A DNA stretch of 64,000 nt from Noviherbaspirillum cavernae (lineage in GTDB: Bacteria > Pseudomonadota > Gammaproteobacteria > Burkholderiales > Burkholderiaceae_D): positions 2,108,001-2,172,000 of the forward strand of contig NZ_QYUN01000002.1 of the NCBI RefSeq assembly GCF_003590875.1. Direction: 5' to 3'. The notes under the pieces were generated by a model, which was not told the origin of the DNA, ran no database searches, and saw nothing but the letters and a program-made list of their open reading frames with translations. The position numbers and the translations under genes are program-made. The stretch's first letter is position 1. Each line of letters begins with the position of its first letter. Positions 26,357-36,545 of the stretch are shown one piece after another.

Positions 26357-27301
26357 TCAGCCACTACGCGCCGAACGGCGCGTAGCTGCCGTCTCCCGCA
26401 GCATCCTGACGAATTCCCGCGCCAGCGTTGTCAGAGTGCCTTCGCTCCGAAGCAGCAACCCCACGGGCTCTTCCGTTCCTTCTGTCGGCACTGCAAGCTG
26501 GACCAATGTGCGATCGGCGAGATCTTCCCGTGCCGCACCGGCCGGCGTGAACCACACGGCATCCGAATGTCTGGTGATCTGCCGTGCGACCGATACGGAC
26601 AGGGTTTCGGTGGAATTGGCCGGGATCGCGAGGCCGCGCGACTGCAGATAGCTTTCCGCGTTATGTCTCGGAATCGTGCCCTTGGGAGAAATGACGAAGG
26701 AGTGCGCCACAATGTCGCTCAGTGAAACCGAAGGCCGCGCAGCGAGCGGATGTCCATTCCTGACCGCAAACACCAGCGGTTCGACATAGAGCAGTTCAAA
26801 AGACAGACCGGCCATCATCTGCGGGTCTGCCATCCGTCCCAGTACAAAATCCACTTCGCCCGCCGTCAGCATTTGCAGCAGGGGTGCATTCGCAGCCGTT
26901 TGTATCAGCACTTTCGCCTGCGGATGGCGTTGCCGGAATAGCGGCAGGACGGCCGGGATCAAATCGGGGGCGACGGTAGGCAGCGCGCCGATATAGATGG
27001 ATTCATGTGCCGGCTTTTGCTCCTGACCGACCGCATTCGTCACGGCATCCAGCGCCTCGAGAACAGACACCGCATGGGGCAGAAATGCCTCCCCATCCCG
27101 CGTCAAGCGCGCACCGAGACGGTTCCTCTCCAGCAGTTTCACACCGACGATTTCCTCCAGTTCGGAGAGTGTTTTCGAGATGGCGGGCTGGGTCAGATGC
27201 AGCTTGTCGGCAGCCTTGCGCAAATTGCGCTCCTGGGCAGCCGCCAGAAAACAATGCAGGTGGCGCAAACGAATCCTGCTTCGGAAGAGATCTTTTTCCA
27301 T
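26357..27301 (-). CDS. pcaQ: LysR-type regulator PcaQ
   Basis: 314 residues. The winged-HTH LRHLHCFLAAAQERNLRKAADKLHLTQPAISKTLSELEEIVGVKLLERNRLG is that of the PcaQ group, and the remainder is a periplasmic-binding-like effector domain. PcaQ activates protocatechuate genes in response to carboxymuconate intermediates. It is divergent from pcaH over a 110-bp AT-rich gap that must hold its operator; I could not identify the box by eye. Confidence 0.9.
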   Translation of the reverse strand: MEKDLFRSRIRLRHLHCFLAAAQERNLRKAADKLHLTQPAISKTLSELEEIVGVKLLERNRLGARLTRDGEAFLPHAVSVLEALDAVTNAVGQEQKPAHESIYIGALPTVAPDLIPAVLPLFRQRHPQAKVLIQTAANAPLLQMLTAGEVDFVLGRMADPQMMAGLSFELLYVEPLVFAVRNGHPLAARPSVSLSDIVAHSFVISPKGTIPRHNAESYLQSRGLAIPANSTETLSVSVARQITRHSDAVWFTPAGAAREDLADRTLVQLAVPTEGTEEPVGLLLRSEGTLTTLAREFVRMLRETAATRRSARSG

Positions 27302-27345
27302 AATTAAAAGTTATTGCAAAACGCATTTTATTTCAATTTACATGA

Positions 27346-28151
<806 letters not shown>

Positions 28152-28152
<1 letters not shown>

Positions 28153-28787
28153 TGTTCAAAGGACTGAACCAGGTGACCCGCCTGAAGGAAACGGCATCGC
28201 AAACCGCCGGCCCATACGTGCACATCGGCCTCGCGCCCAAGCAGGCTGGCTTCGACATTTTTGAAAAGAATTTCACCAACGTCCTCACCACCCCGAACAC
28301 GAAGGGCGAACGCATCCGCGTCGAAGGGCGCGTGATCGACGGCTCGGGCACACCATTGCGCGACGTGCTGATCGAAATCTGGCAGACCAATTCCGCCGGC
28401 CGCTACAACCATCCCGCCGACCGCCAAGACAAGCCGCTGGAGGAAGATTTTCGCGGCTGGGGCCGCGGCTCCTCCGATTTCGAAACGGGCCTGTACACCT
28501 TCGAGACAGTCAAGCCAGGACAGGTCGAGGGGCGCAGCGGCCGTGTGATGGCGCCGCACATCAACTTCTGGATCGTCGCTCGCGGCATCAACATCGGACT
28601 CAATACGCGCATGTATTTTTCCGACGAAGAGGATGCCAACGCAAAGGATCCGGTGCTGAATCTGATTGAATGGGAAGTGCGCCGCAAGACCCTGATCGCG
28701 CAGCGCTCGGAGAAGAATGGCGAGGTGGTGTACCGCTTCGACATCCGCATCCAGGGCGAGGATGAGACCGTGTTCTTCGATATCTGA
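28152..28787 (+). CDS. pcaG: Protocatechuate 3,4-dioxygenase alpha subunit
   Basis: 211 residues. RVIDGSGTPLRDVLIEIWQTNSAGRY mirrors the beta subunit, but the iron ligands are not conserved, as is normal for PcaG. QTAGPYVHIGLAPKQAGFDI is the family N-terminus. GGAGG lies before the start. It ends 49 bp before a terminator. Confidence 0.95.
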
Positions 28788-28835
28788 TTTGCCAGGCAGG
28801 AACGTGTCGGCTGTGCGATGTTCCGGCATGAAAGA

Positions 28836-28862
28836 AAAACGGCCCCGCAATGGGGCCGTTTT
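28836..28862 (+). terminator. pcaHG terminator
   Basis: Perfect 11-bp stem AAAACGGCCCC with its complement, 5-nt loop, and T's after. Immediately after it begins the repeated tRNA-Ser end. Confidence 0.9.
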
Positions 28863-28866
28863 CATT

Positions 28867-28883
28867 TGGCGGAGACTGTGAGA
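28867..28883. repeat. Duplicated 3' end of tRNA-Ser, candidate outer attachment site
   Basis: TGGCGGAGACTGTGAGA is identical to the final 17 nt of the tRNA-Ser gene, CCA included, at 38100-38116, in the same orientation. The two copies enclose 9.2 kb. A tRNA-end duplication is the usual footprint of site-specific integration by a tyrosine recombinase, but none is encoded between the copies. Confidence 0.75.
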
Positions 28884-29070
28884 AACAGCAACACATCTCT
28901 CAACGCACGTATTTATGCGGGTTTGCGGCCAATCCACCCTGAAAATGTATGCGCTTTTGTATGCGGTTCATACATCGTCATCGCGATGATTATTGCACGG
29001 TGACGCCCCACCATCAATGAGTCCTGTGGTATCACTGAAGATCATCCAACGCCCCTCCTCACCTCAACAC

Positions 29071-29286
29071 ATGACCACTCCCAAGAATCTCCCTTGCCCC
29101 TCCTGCCGACAATCCGAAGGCATTCCCTTGGCTTGGGGTGAGCCGGACGAAACGGAATGGAAGGAGTGGTCTGCTGCTGAAGAGCGCGGGGAGTTAATCG
29201 TGGCGGGATGCTGCATTGAGCATGGTGAGGATGGGAGACTGCTGACCCACCAATGTAAGTCGTGCGGGAATCGGTGGGTGGTCTGA
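29071..29286 (+). CDS. Small zinc-ribbon protein
   Basis: 71 residues with two Cys pairs, LPCPSCRQ near residue 8 and HQCKSCGNRW near the C-terminus, that together form a zinc ribbon. The middle is acidic (EPDETEWKEWSAAEERGE). Function unknown. It is the first gene inside the island; the region 28884-29070 holds no other gene. Confidence 0.6.
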   Translation: MTTPKNLPCPSCRQSEGIPLAWGEPDETEWKEWSAAEERGELIVAGCCIEHGEDGRLLTHQCKSCGNRWVV

Positions 29287-29327
29287 AGGACCCGAAAATG
29301 TTTTAGTCACTACACAACCTGCGACTA

Positions 29328-30380
29328 GAGCGGTTTCAGCCTGACTTGCCATAGCCAGAATGGCAAATGTATCGTTCACATTCGGCGGCATTGAATTGAT
29401 CGAGCAGGGCGCCGAAGGCACACCAGAGGGTATCCATCGTGCGAGCTGCAGTTTTTCTGAGGAGCGTTTTGAACTTGGCAAAGACTTGTTCGATGGGGTT
29501 GTAGTCGGGGCTGTAAGGCGGCAGATAACGCACTTGTGCACCAGCGGTCTCGATGGCAGCAGCAATGCCGACGACCTTGTGCGAGCCGAGATTGTCCATC
29601 ACCACGATATCGCCCGGTTGCAGCACAGGGGCCAGTACCTGTTGTACCCAGGTGCGAAAGGCATTGCCATTGATCGGGCCATCGAACACGCAAGGCGCCA
29701 CCAGGCCGCCGGTACGCAAGGCGCAGACGAAGGTGGTCGTATGCCAGTGGCCGCAAGGCGCTTGCCCGAGACAGCGAGTGCCTTTCACGGAGCGTCCTCG
29801 GGCCGGCGTCATGCTGGTGCCGGCCCAGGTCTCATCCAGAAATACCAGGTGGCGCACGTCAAAGCAGCCCTGCTCGGCGGCCCAGTCACAACGCGCCTGC
29901 GCTACGTCCGGGCGCTCCTGCTCGGCGGCATGGAGCGTCTTTTTTTAAGGCTCAGCCCAAGCCGGGCCAGCGTCTTCCACATGGTAGTCACGCTCACCTG
30001 AACGCCATGCTCGGCATGCAGCCATTGGCACAACTGTTCCAGCGTTTGATCATTGATGGCTTGTACGCGCGCGGCCAGCACGTCTTCCAGTCCGCTCAGT
30101 TTCAACGGCACATGGTTGTGCTGGACACCCGCCGTATCATCCCCGAGTCGGTGCCGCCGCGAACGGGCCCTTGCCACGTACGATTTGCTTACCCTGAAGC
30201 GGGTCGCCACCTCGGCTATGGAACCGCTCGCGTTTAGCACGCGATCCCGTAAATCTTGCCCGTAGGCTTGTCCTGGATGCCACGCCATGACCGTGTCTCC
30301 TGCCGCTGCCAATCCCATTCGATCCTGCACCGATCCCGTAGTTCAACAGCTTTGTGACGCAGGTCAGGACAAAATTGCTC
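29328..30380 (-). mobile_element. IS630-family insertion sequence
   Basis: 1053 bp, flanked by the dinucleotide TA on both sides (29326-29327 and 30381-30382), the IS630/Tc1-type target duplication. Imperfect terminal repeats begin GAGCGGTTTCAGCCTGAC at the left and GAGCAATTTTGTCCTGAC at the right (read inward). One transposase gene lies inside on the minus strand, in two frames joined by a slippery A7G. The element is apparently complete. Confidence 0.9.
29336..30288 (-). CDS. IS630-family transposase (two frames, programmed -1 frameshift)
   Basis: Frame A starts at 30288 with MAWHPGQAYGQDLRDRVLNASGS and has an HTH (IAEVATRFRVSKSYVARAR). Near 29940 it reaches seven A then G; slippage of -1 continues it as KKTLHAAEQERPD into frame B. 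Frame B carries the DDE residues in VFLDETW, VVMDNLGSH and YSPDYNPIEQVFAKFK. Together they give a normal-length transposase. Without slipping, frame A ends in a truncated protein at about 29902. Confidence 0.9.
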
Positions 30381-30403
30381 TAAAGGCTCAAACGCTAGGC
30401 GAG

Positions 30404-30703
30404 ATGGAAGTGGAGTTAGGGAGCCGATTGAAGACGCTCCGCGTGCATCGCAATCTGGACCAAGCAACGCTTTCAGCGCGCGCGGGCATCAGCGTGCGTG
30501 CCTTGCGCAATCTCGAGAGTGGCAGTGGCTCGTCATTGCGTACTCTTATCCAGGTAATTCGGGCTCTTGGGCGCGAACAATGGCTGGGAACCATTGCTCC
30601 TGTCCCGACCATCAATCCGCTCGCTGATGCTGACCAGGGCGGCCAAACCACGCCAGCGCGCGAGCAAGCCAAGACTCAAGACGTCGGGCTGAGTCAACTT
30701 TGA
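30404..30703 (+). CDS. HipB-like XRE repressor, orphan
   Basis: 99 residues. GSRLKTLRVHRNLDQATLSARAGISVRALRNLESGSGSSLRTLIQVIRALG is a HipB-type HTH. No hipA follows; the next 1.4 kb has no recognisable gene. The start at 30404 lies 21 bp outside the IS630 end, so its upstream region was replaced by the insertion. A longer frame from 30287 runs inside the IS and is not natural. Confidence 0.72.
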   Translation: MEVELGSRLKTLRVHRNLDQATLSARAGISVRALRNLESGSGSSLRTLIQVIRALGREQWLGTIAPVPTINPLADADQGGQTTPAREQAKTQDVGLSQL

Positions 30704-32151
30704 CTCTCTGCTCGCAACATTTCGCAAGACCAGAAAATGATGGATTTCTGAACACACGCACGATTCCATCGCCGCCAAGCCGTCCCACATCAGGTGCATG
30801 CGAGAATAATATCCATCCATGGCTGCCATTGCCTGAACGAGAAATCTCCAAAGTCAGCATCATGTCTCAGTCATGCGTGAAGTGTGCGCTATACATCGAT
30901 GCAAGGAGGGAGAGAACAACTTCCATCCTGCCGCTCCGTTGGACGCGCCGCAGGCACCAGCAACGGAGGGATAGCCGGACTGGGGGAAAGTTTTGAGAAC
31001 CGGCAGAGGGTGGCGAAGCTAGCGCCCTCAAACGAACGGCTGGCGGGCGACGCGGCTCCGGCGGGCAGTATTGCTGATGGGCGAGTCCGAAGGCTTATCC
31101 TGAGTTATTCAGGAGGGCTGGGCTCAGCCCCACCAGCAGGCAGCCAAGCTAGTTTGGAAACGCAAACCAGCTTGGCTGAGCCTAGATGCAACGGGATAGG
31201 CATCCCAACTCCTCCAATATTGAAGCAAGGCAGTCGGCGCTCGTCTGTCAAGACATCCGAATCGAAATCCATCGACCAGCTTCGATTGGGGGCTGGGCCG
31301 CTAAGTGCTGAGACGCAACCCGCGCAGTCAAGCACGGTCTCGTAGGATATGCCGCTGCCGCGACAATGCGATGGATTTGGGAAATCGCTGCAAGATACAC
31401 TACGCTGCTATCGGTTCCCTTACACTGGTCGCCATTTCCTGCGTTAACACAAGTGCTTGTTCGCGGTATTGCCGCCCTTTTTCCCATTGCGGGTGACTGG
31501 TTCTGTACGCCGGAATACCATTGGCCTTGAACGACCACAATGCCCTAGGCACAAGCCGTCGGCTGTCGGTAACACAAAAAAAACTCCTTGATTTCTTCGA
31601 AGCTGTCTGTACATCTGGTCGGGCTGCCTGACCATATGATTCAAACGGGGAATATTTGCGATTTGGCAGGGATTTATTGCTGTCATCGGCAATTCGGGAC
31701 CGCCCAGCTTGAAAACCCCTCCACCATTGCCTACGGCATAGAGGCACGCCGGTGCAACGCCGGCACGTAGCACCACGATGAACCTTTATTCGTCTTGCTC
31801 GGTCGTGCCCCTATTTATGAGAGGTACGAACGCGGGAGCTGGCGATGAAAGAGGTCTGGCGTTTGCGTTGTAATACCATTTCGAATGGCGATTTCGTCTA
31901 ATGGGGGAAGTATCCCCTTAAGGGAGTCAAGACTTACTGAAGTCCGAACCGCGGAACGCCCTGACTACTGAACGAGGATATGAAGAACCTCGTTTTCCAT
32001 CGTCGATAGCTCGCCAGTTATCTCTTAAGTCTTGCGACGCAATCGGCCTCCCGATGTCCAGTAGTTACGATGCAATGAAAGGCGGACGTTTTCAGGCAGA
32101 AATGACGATATTATCGCTCCATTGCTTACAAGCAATCAAAATTAAGCATGA
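30704..32151. other. Hairpin-rich region without recognisable genes
   Basis: About 1.4 kb. Open frames exist on both strands (for example minus-strand frames of about 100 codons at 31400-31776) but none has a ribosome-binding site plus recognisable sequence. The section 31095-31290 contains a series of hairpins listed separately. At 32121-32136 there is a perfect 7-bp hairpin ATTGCTT-AC-AAGCAAT. The base composition drifts to AT-rich from about 31800. It may be decayed cargo or former hipA-like DNA. Confidence 0.5.
31141..31178. repeat. Long hairpin, 16-bp stem
   Basis: CAGCCAAGCTAGTTTG and its near-perfect complement (15 of 16) with the loop GAAACG. Nearby are TCCTGA/TCAGGA (31098-31114), GGGCT/AGCCC (31115-31130), GGGAT/ATCCC (31193-31206) and AATCGAA/TTCGATT (31260-31287). 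The cluster resembles a folded RNA, but I cannot assign a family. Confidence 0.55.
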
Positions 32152-32388
32152 TGTTGCTCATTCTTTAGCATCTTGCAATTTACATTGAAAAATAGATAAT
32201 CTTTTCAAGCCGACTGGCTTCAAATTTGACACAGCAAGCTTACCTATCCTGCTTTCACGAAGGCAGGTGAGTTCTCCATTTAGTGAAGGGGTACGAATGG
32301 GGAAATCATGGATAAGCATGCACAAATTGAGCTGCGTCAACTTTCCTCTGCCAATGCAGAGCCGAGTCATTTATCTTTTTCAGTCCAT

Positions 32389-32658
32389 CTAGTTCGTGCA
32401 GATAGGAAGAGCCGCGGTCCCCATAGCCTGAAAACAGGCCAGCATAAATGCGGCAGAGAAGCGCTTGCGATTGACCTTCCTGTTCAGCCTGTCCGGACTC
32501 TCGAAAATCCCCATTGCATCAAGTCGGCGCGAAAGCTCCTTGTAGCCGATTTTCCGCTGCTTCATTTCCTGTACCAACGCGTCCCTAGCCGCCTCTTCCC
32601 AGACGGTCCAAATCGCGGACTGCGGCCGGCCATCTACTTGTGTCGTTTTTTCTGTCAT
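32389..32658 (-). CDS. DUF6471 domain protein
   Basis: 89 residues. KIGYKELSRRLDAMGIFESPDRLNRKVNRKRFSAAFMLACFQAMG matches the DUF6471 pattern as I recall it, which resembles a small HTH protein. It is divergent from the transposition operon with 124 bp between, so it may control that operon; this is inference from position. The assignment rests on memory of the family. Confidence 0.7.
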   Translation of the reverse strand: MTEKTTQVDGRPQSAIWTVWEEAARDALVQEMKQRKIGYKELSRRLDAMGIFESPDRLNRKVNRKRFSAAFMLACFQAMGTAALPICTN

Positions 32659-32782
32659 CGAGATGGTTCTAATGGCTTAAGCCTTGTCGCGACCAACAAT
32701 TTCGGTCATATACGACTGAAATGGCATATTAGCGCAAATGCGCTTCCTATACGCCAGCTCAGGAATCTTTTGGAAATCGCTG

Positions 32783-35485
32783 ATGCTGGATAAAACTCAA
32801 CTCGTCGATTTGTTCGACCGTCTCGGAATGCCACGGGCTGGCCGCGACCTCGTTTTGAGAGCGCGGACCCATGCCCCGGTTCGAGACGTGAAATCGCGAT
32901 GCGGCAATGTCATTACCTTATTGGCAAGCCGAAAAATGGGATGTGAAATCCGGACTGAAAGCCGCCACATCGAATTTGCTGCCGCGGTCGACAAGGAATA
33001 TGACCCGAGCGTGCTCGAGTATTACGCGCAGCCCTGCGAGCTAAAGCTCGAACTGGTCGACTATGCGACTGGCGAGATTCGAAACATTCGCCATTTCCCC
33101 GACTTTTTGGATATCCGTGAGGACGGATTCACGCTGGAGGAGTGGAAAAGCAGCGATAAGCTGACCCGGCTCGCCGAAAAATACCCATACCGTTACGTGA
33201 AAGGAAACGACGGCTGCTGGCGTTCGCCGCAAATTGAGAAGCAACTGGCCGACATCGGCATCCGCTATCGCATCTGCACTGACGACGATATTCCCCGTCG
33301 CCGCGTCGAAAACCTCCTGCACCTGGCAGATTATTTTCATCCGGGTGCAGACCCCTGCCCCGAACATTTTCTAGCCCGCCTCAACGCTGCACTGCAAGAG
33401 CATGGCGCGATTTATTTTGCCGAGCTATGCGCTCGTCCTTATGACTTTTCAGCAGATGCGCTGTACAAGGCGGTTGCAGACAATCTGGTCGTTGCCGACC
33501 TGGACCGCGAGGCACTCACCAATCAACATCACGCTCGACTTTATCGAGATGTGACCCTGCGTGAATTCCTGGCCGGAGAAGTCCGACACGACGTAGTCCC
33601 CGGCCAAGAGAGGTTCGTGCAAAACATTGCGGTAGGAGCGCGATTTCAGTATGAATCGCAGGAACTGACCATCTCGCTGGTCGGGGAAAAAGAAGTCATC
33701 TGTACACAGCGCGGCGGCACAATCGTTACCTTAAGTCGTACCTGGCTGGAAGAAGCGTTTACAGCGGGACAAATCACGCCATTGACGGGACCTACTGCCC
33801 AGCAGCTCGATTTGACGCGTTACACAAAGGAAGAGCTCGATATAGCCTTGCGCCGGCATGCAATTCTGCAATCGCAGTCCACCCACGCTACTGTCAGCGA
33901 GCGTACGCAGCGACGGTGGCTCGCCAAACAGAACGCAGCCTTAGCCAATGGCGGCAATGAGGTCATCGCGCTCGTCCCTCGCACCAACGGACGAGGAAAT
34001 CGCTCCGACCGCCTGAGCGACCAGCAAGAGCACCCTCTCAGCCACATCATTCAAACAAAATGGCGCAGCCATGAAGCGATTAATTACAAGGCTTGCTATC
34101 GTGAACTTCAGGCAGCCTGTACCACCGCAAACATCAAAGCGCCATCCTACCCAACGTTGATTGCGCGTATTAAGGCGGAAGAGACATCCCACGATTTGCG
34201 CATTCGACACGGCAAGCGCATGGCGTATCAGATGAGCGAGTTTGTCGATGTGCTGTATGTCGATACCCCTGTCCATGGCAGTCGCCCATTCCAGTATGTA
34301 CACATCGACCATACACAGTTCGACATTGAACTGATTTCGAGCCGTACCGACAAGCCGCTGGGCCGCCCCTGGCTATCGTTCGCAGTAGACGCCTGGTCGC
34401 GCCGCATCGTCGCCTTTTACCTTACCTTCGACCCGCCGTCGTATCACTCGGTCATGATGGTCATGCGAGACATGGTCCGACGTTTCAAGCGGTTGCCGGA
34501 ATTCGTTGTTGTCGACAATGGTCGTGACTTCATGTCGGCAACCTTTGAAACTTTTTTGCAGGTCATGGGCGTTCATCTTCGGTTTCGCCCCGCCGGCCAG
34601 CCACGGCACGGCGCCGTGCTGGAGAGGCTCTTCGGCCGCGTCCATACGGAATACATCCACAACCTTGCCGGCAACACCAAGGCAACAAAGAACGTTCGCA
34701 TGGTCACAGGCAAGCATCTTCCGGTCAACTTCGCTGAATGGACGTTGGAGGCGCTTTACTTCGGCATCGAGCACTGGGCAACCGATTACTACGACCAAGA
34801 ACGTCATCCTGCGCTCGACTGCAGTCCGCGAGACGCCTTTCTCCGCGGCCAGCGGGAGAGCGGCACCCGCGCGCACAAACAGGTTCTCTTTAACCAGGAT
34901 TTTCTGATTGCGACCTGTCCTCCTGTTGACCGCGAAGGCGTCCGCCTCGTAAACAGGCAGCGCGGCGTCAAAGTGAACGGGTTGTTGTATTGGAGTCCCG
35001 AGTTTCGTGACCCGCGCGTTGCGGGACAACGCCTTCCAGTGCGCTATGACCCATGGGACGCATCTACTGTGTATGTGCGACTGAACAATAACTGGACGCA
35101 TGCGCTTTGTCGGAACCTACTCGGCCTCGGGCAGCTGACCGAGCTTGAGCGTCGCGCACTGACCGAAGAATACACGCATCAAAGTGGTTTGCCGGTCGAA
35201 GACGAGCGTTCTTCTCAACGCTTGCGCGAGTTCATGCAGGTGTTTACGCCCGAGGGCGCTCTCGCCGCTGCCTTTGAACGTCAGCAGGAAAACAAGTCGC
35301 TGTACAACACATTGCAATTGGGCGCCATCTCGCAACCGGTCGCGCCATTCACCAAGTTTAGCCTCACCGAGGACACATCGAGAACCGTCAAATCGGCGGA
35401 AATCAGGCCATTGATATCGCAGTCAACCGGAACGCCATCAGAGGCAATGGCTCCGAACGCTTTACCCGATTTTGACGTCTTCTAA
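32783..35485 (+). CDS. tnsAB: Fused TnsA-TnsB transposase
   Basis: 900 residues from MLDKTQLVDL. Residues about 1-200 form a TnsA-type PD-(D/E)xK nuclease, with E64 in RHIEF, D107 in HFPDFLD and E120-W-K122 in LEEWK. The rest is TnsB, a DDE transposase, with D509 in VHIDHTQF, D578 in VVVDNGRDF and E614 in GAVLERLF. In Tn7, TnsA cuts the 5' ends and TnsB joins the 3' ends, so this protein should cut-and-paste. It starts the operon; tnsC follows 10 bp after the stop. A longer frame from 32738 is less likely. Confidence 0.93.
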   Translation: MLDKTQLVDLFDRLGMPRAGRDLVLRARTHAPVRDVKSRCGNVITLLASRKMGCEIRTESRHIEFAAAVDKEYDPSVLEYYAQPCELKLELVDYATGEIRNIRHFPDFLDIREDGFTLEEWKSSDKLTRLAEKYPYRYVKGNDGCWRSPQIEKQLADIGIRYRICTDDDIPRRRVENLLHLADYFHPGADPCPEHFLARLNAALQEHGAIYFAELCARPYDFSADALYKAVADNLVVADLDREALTNQHHARLYRDVTLREFLAGEVRHDVVPGQERFVQNIAVGARFQYESQELTISLVGEKEVICTQRGGTIVTLSRTWLEEAFTAGQITPLTGPTAQQLDLTRYTKEELDIALRRHAILQSQSTHATVSERTQRRWLAKQNAALANGGNEVIALVPRTNGRGNRSDRLSDQQEHPLSHIIQTKWRSHEAINYKACYRELQAACTTANIKAPSYPTLIARIKAEETSHDLRIRHGKRMAYQMSEFVDVLYVDTPVHGSRPFQYVHIDHTQFDIELISSRTDKPLGRPWLSFAVDAWSRRIVAFYLTFDPPSYHSVMMVMRDMVRRFKRLPEFVVVDNGRDFMSATFETFLQVMGVHLRFRPAGQPRHGAVLERLFGRVHTEYIHNLAGNTKATKNVRMVTGKHLPVNFAEWTLEALYFGIEHWATDYYDQERHPALDCSPRDAFLRGQRESGTRAHKQVLFNQDFLIATCPPVDREGVRLVNRQRGVKVNGLLYWSPEFRDPRVAGQRLPVRYDPWDASTVYVRLNNNWTHALCRNLLGLGQLTELERRALTEEYTHQSGLPVEDERSSQRLREFMQVFTPEGALAAAFERQQENKSLYNTLQLGAISQPVAPFTKFSLTEDTSRTVKSAEIRPLISQSTGTPSEAMAPNALPDFDVF

Positions 35486-35495
35486 GGATTAATCC

Positions 35496-36545
35496 ATGAC
35501 CACAACGAACAGCCAATCGGCTGCACCACTTTCCGCACTGCCTGACTCGCCGGAAAAACTCAACCGCATGCGCATCAAGCACACGCGCATCGGCCAGATG
35601 ATGGGAGAACTGGGAACGCTTATATACCCAGAGAGCCAAGATAGCATCCTGCTGGTCTGCGGGCCCTCGGGCGTCGGCAAAAGCACTCTTGCCCGGCACA
35701 TGGTTGATAGCGCCCTGCAGGAGGCTGTCGCGCAAATGGACAAAAATGCGGGTCTGATTCCAGCCGTGTACGTGGAAGCGCCGGCATCAGGTGAAAGCGA
35801 CTTCTCGTGGCGCCTTTTCTATCAGCGTATCTTGCACCAGCTTGAGGGAGACCTCAGCATGCCGAAGACGGCATATGGCATTGATGCTGAAACCGGGCGT
35901 TTGGTACGGCCGCGAGGCGCGACGGGAAACAGCTTGGCGGCATTGCGAACCGCCGTCGAGCGTGCTTTACGCACACGAGAAACACGATTTCTCGTCATCG
36001 ATGAAGCTGCACACATCATCCGTCAGACACGGCGCAACCGCCTTGAAATCCAACTCGACACGTTGAAATCGTTGGCAAACGAGTGTGGCACCCAGATGGT
36101 TTTGGTCGGCTCGTATGACTTGTACCAATTGGTCTCGCTGTCAGGACAACTCGCTCGACGCACCCACGTCCTGCATTTCGAGCGCTACCGGCAGGACCGT
36201 GACGAGGACCTGCGAGCATTTCGCGCATGTGTTCAAAAATTTCAGGACGCACTGCCGAACTTGTGGGGACAGCAGTTGATGCAACATGCCGACGCTTTAC
36301 TGGAAAACACCCTGGGCTGCATCGGCACCTTGAGCGCCGTACTGACACGTGCTGCAGTGCTTGCACAAAAGGATGGCGTCTGGTCGGTCGATGCCCTGCG
36401 CCGCGCTCTGTTGACCGAAGCGCAGCGTCATCAAATTCTTGAAGAAATTCTGGAGGGTGAAGCTGCCATCAATCCAGGACTTACTCGTACCATGCCGCAC
36501 GTCTCAGGACATGGCAGCCGCCGTCAAGACCGGAGCGTCGCATGA
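35496..36545 (+). CDS. tnsC: TnsC/TniB-type AAA+ ATPase
   Basis: 349 residues. Walker A GPSGVGKST lies at residues 56-64 and Walker B FLVIDE at 165-170, followed by AAHIIRQTRRNRLEIQLDTLKSLANECGTQMVLVGSYDL, close to TnsC/TniB. It should form ATP-dependent filaments on DNA that link target recognition (TniQ) to the transposase. The stop overlaps the tniQ start (ATGA), showing tight coupling. Confidence 0.9.
   Translation: MTTTNSQSAAPLSALPDSPEKLNRMRIKHTRIGQMMGELGTLIYPESQDSILLVCGPSGVGKSTLARHMVDSALQEAVAQMDKNAGLIPAVYVEAPASGESDFSWRLFYQRILHQLEGDLSMPKTAYGIDAETGRLVRPRGATGNSLAALRTAVERALRTRETRFLVIDEAAHIIRQTRRNRLEIQLDTLKSLANECGTQMVLVGSYDLYQLVSLSGQLARRTHVLHFERYRQDRDEDLRAFRACVQKFQDALPNLWGQQLMQHADALLENTLGCIGTLSAVLTRAAVLAQKDGVWSVDALRRALLTEAQRHQILEEILEGEAAINPGLTRTMPHVSGHGSRRQDRSVA

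Noticed and set aside
30287..30404. Longer HipB-like frame starting at 30287
   Set aside because: The first 39 codons lie inside the IS630 end and across its TA flank, so the natural start is the ATG at 30404 or was destroyed by the insertion.
31400..31776. Minus-strand frames of about 110 codons
   Set aside because: Neither has a ribosome-binding site or recognisable sequence; the two overlap in different frames, so at most one could be real and neither is supported.
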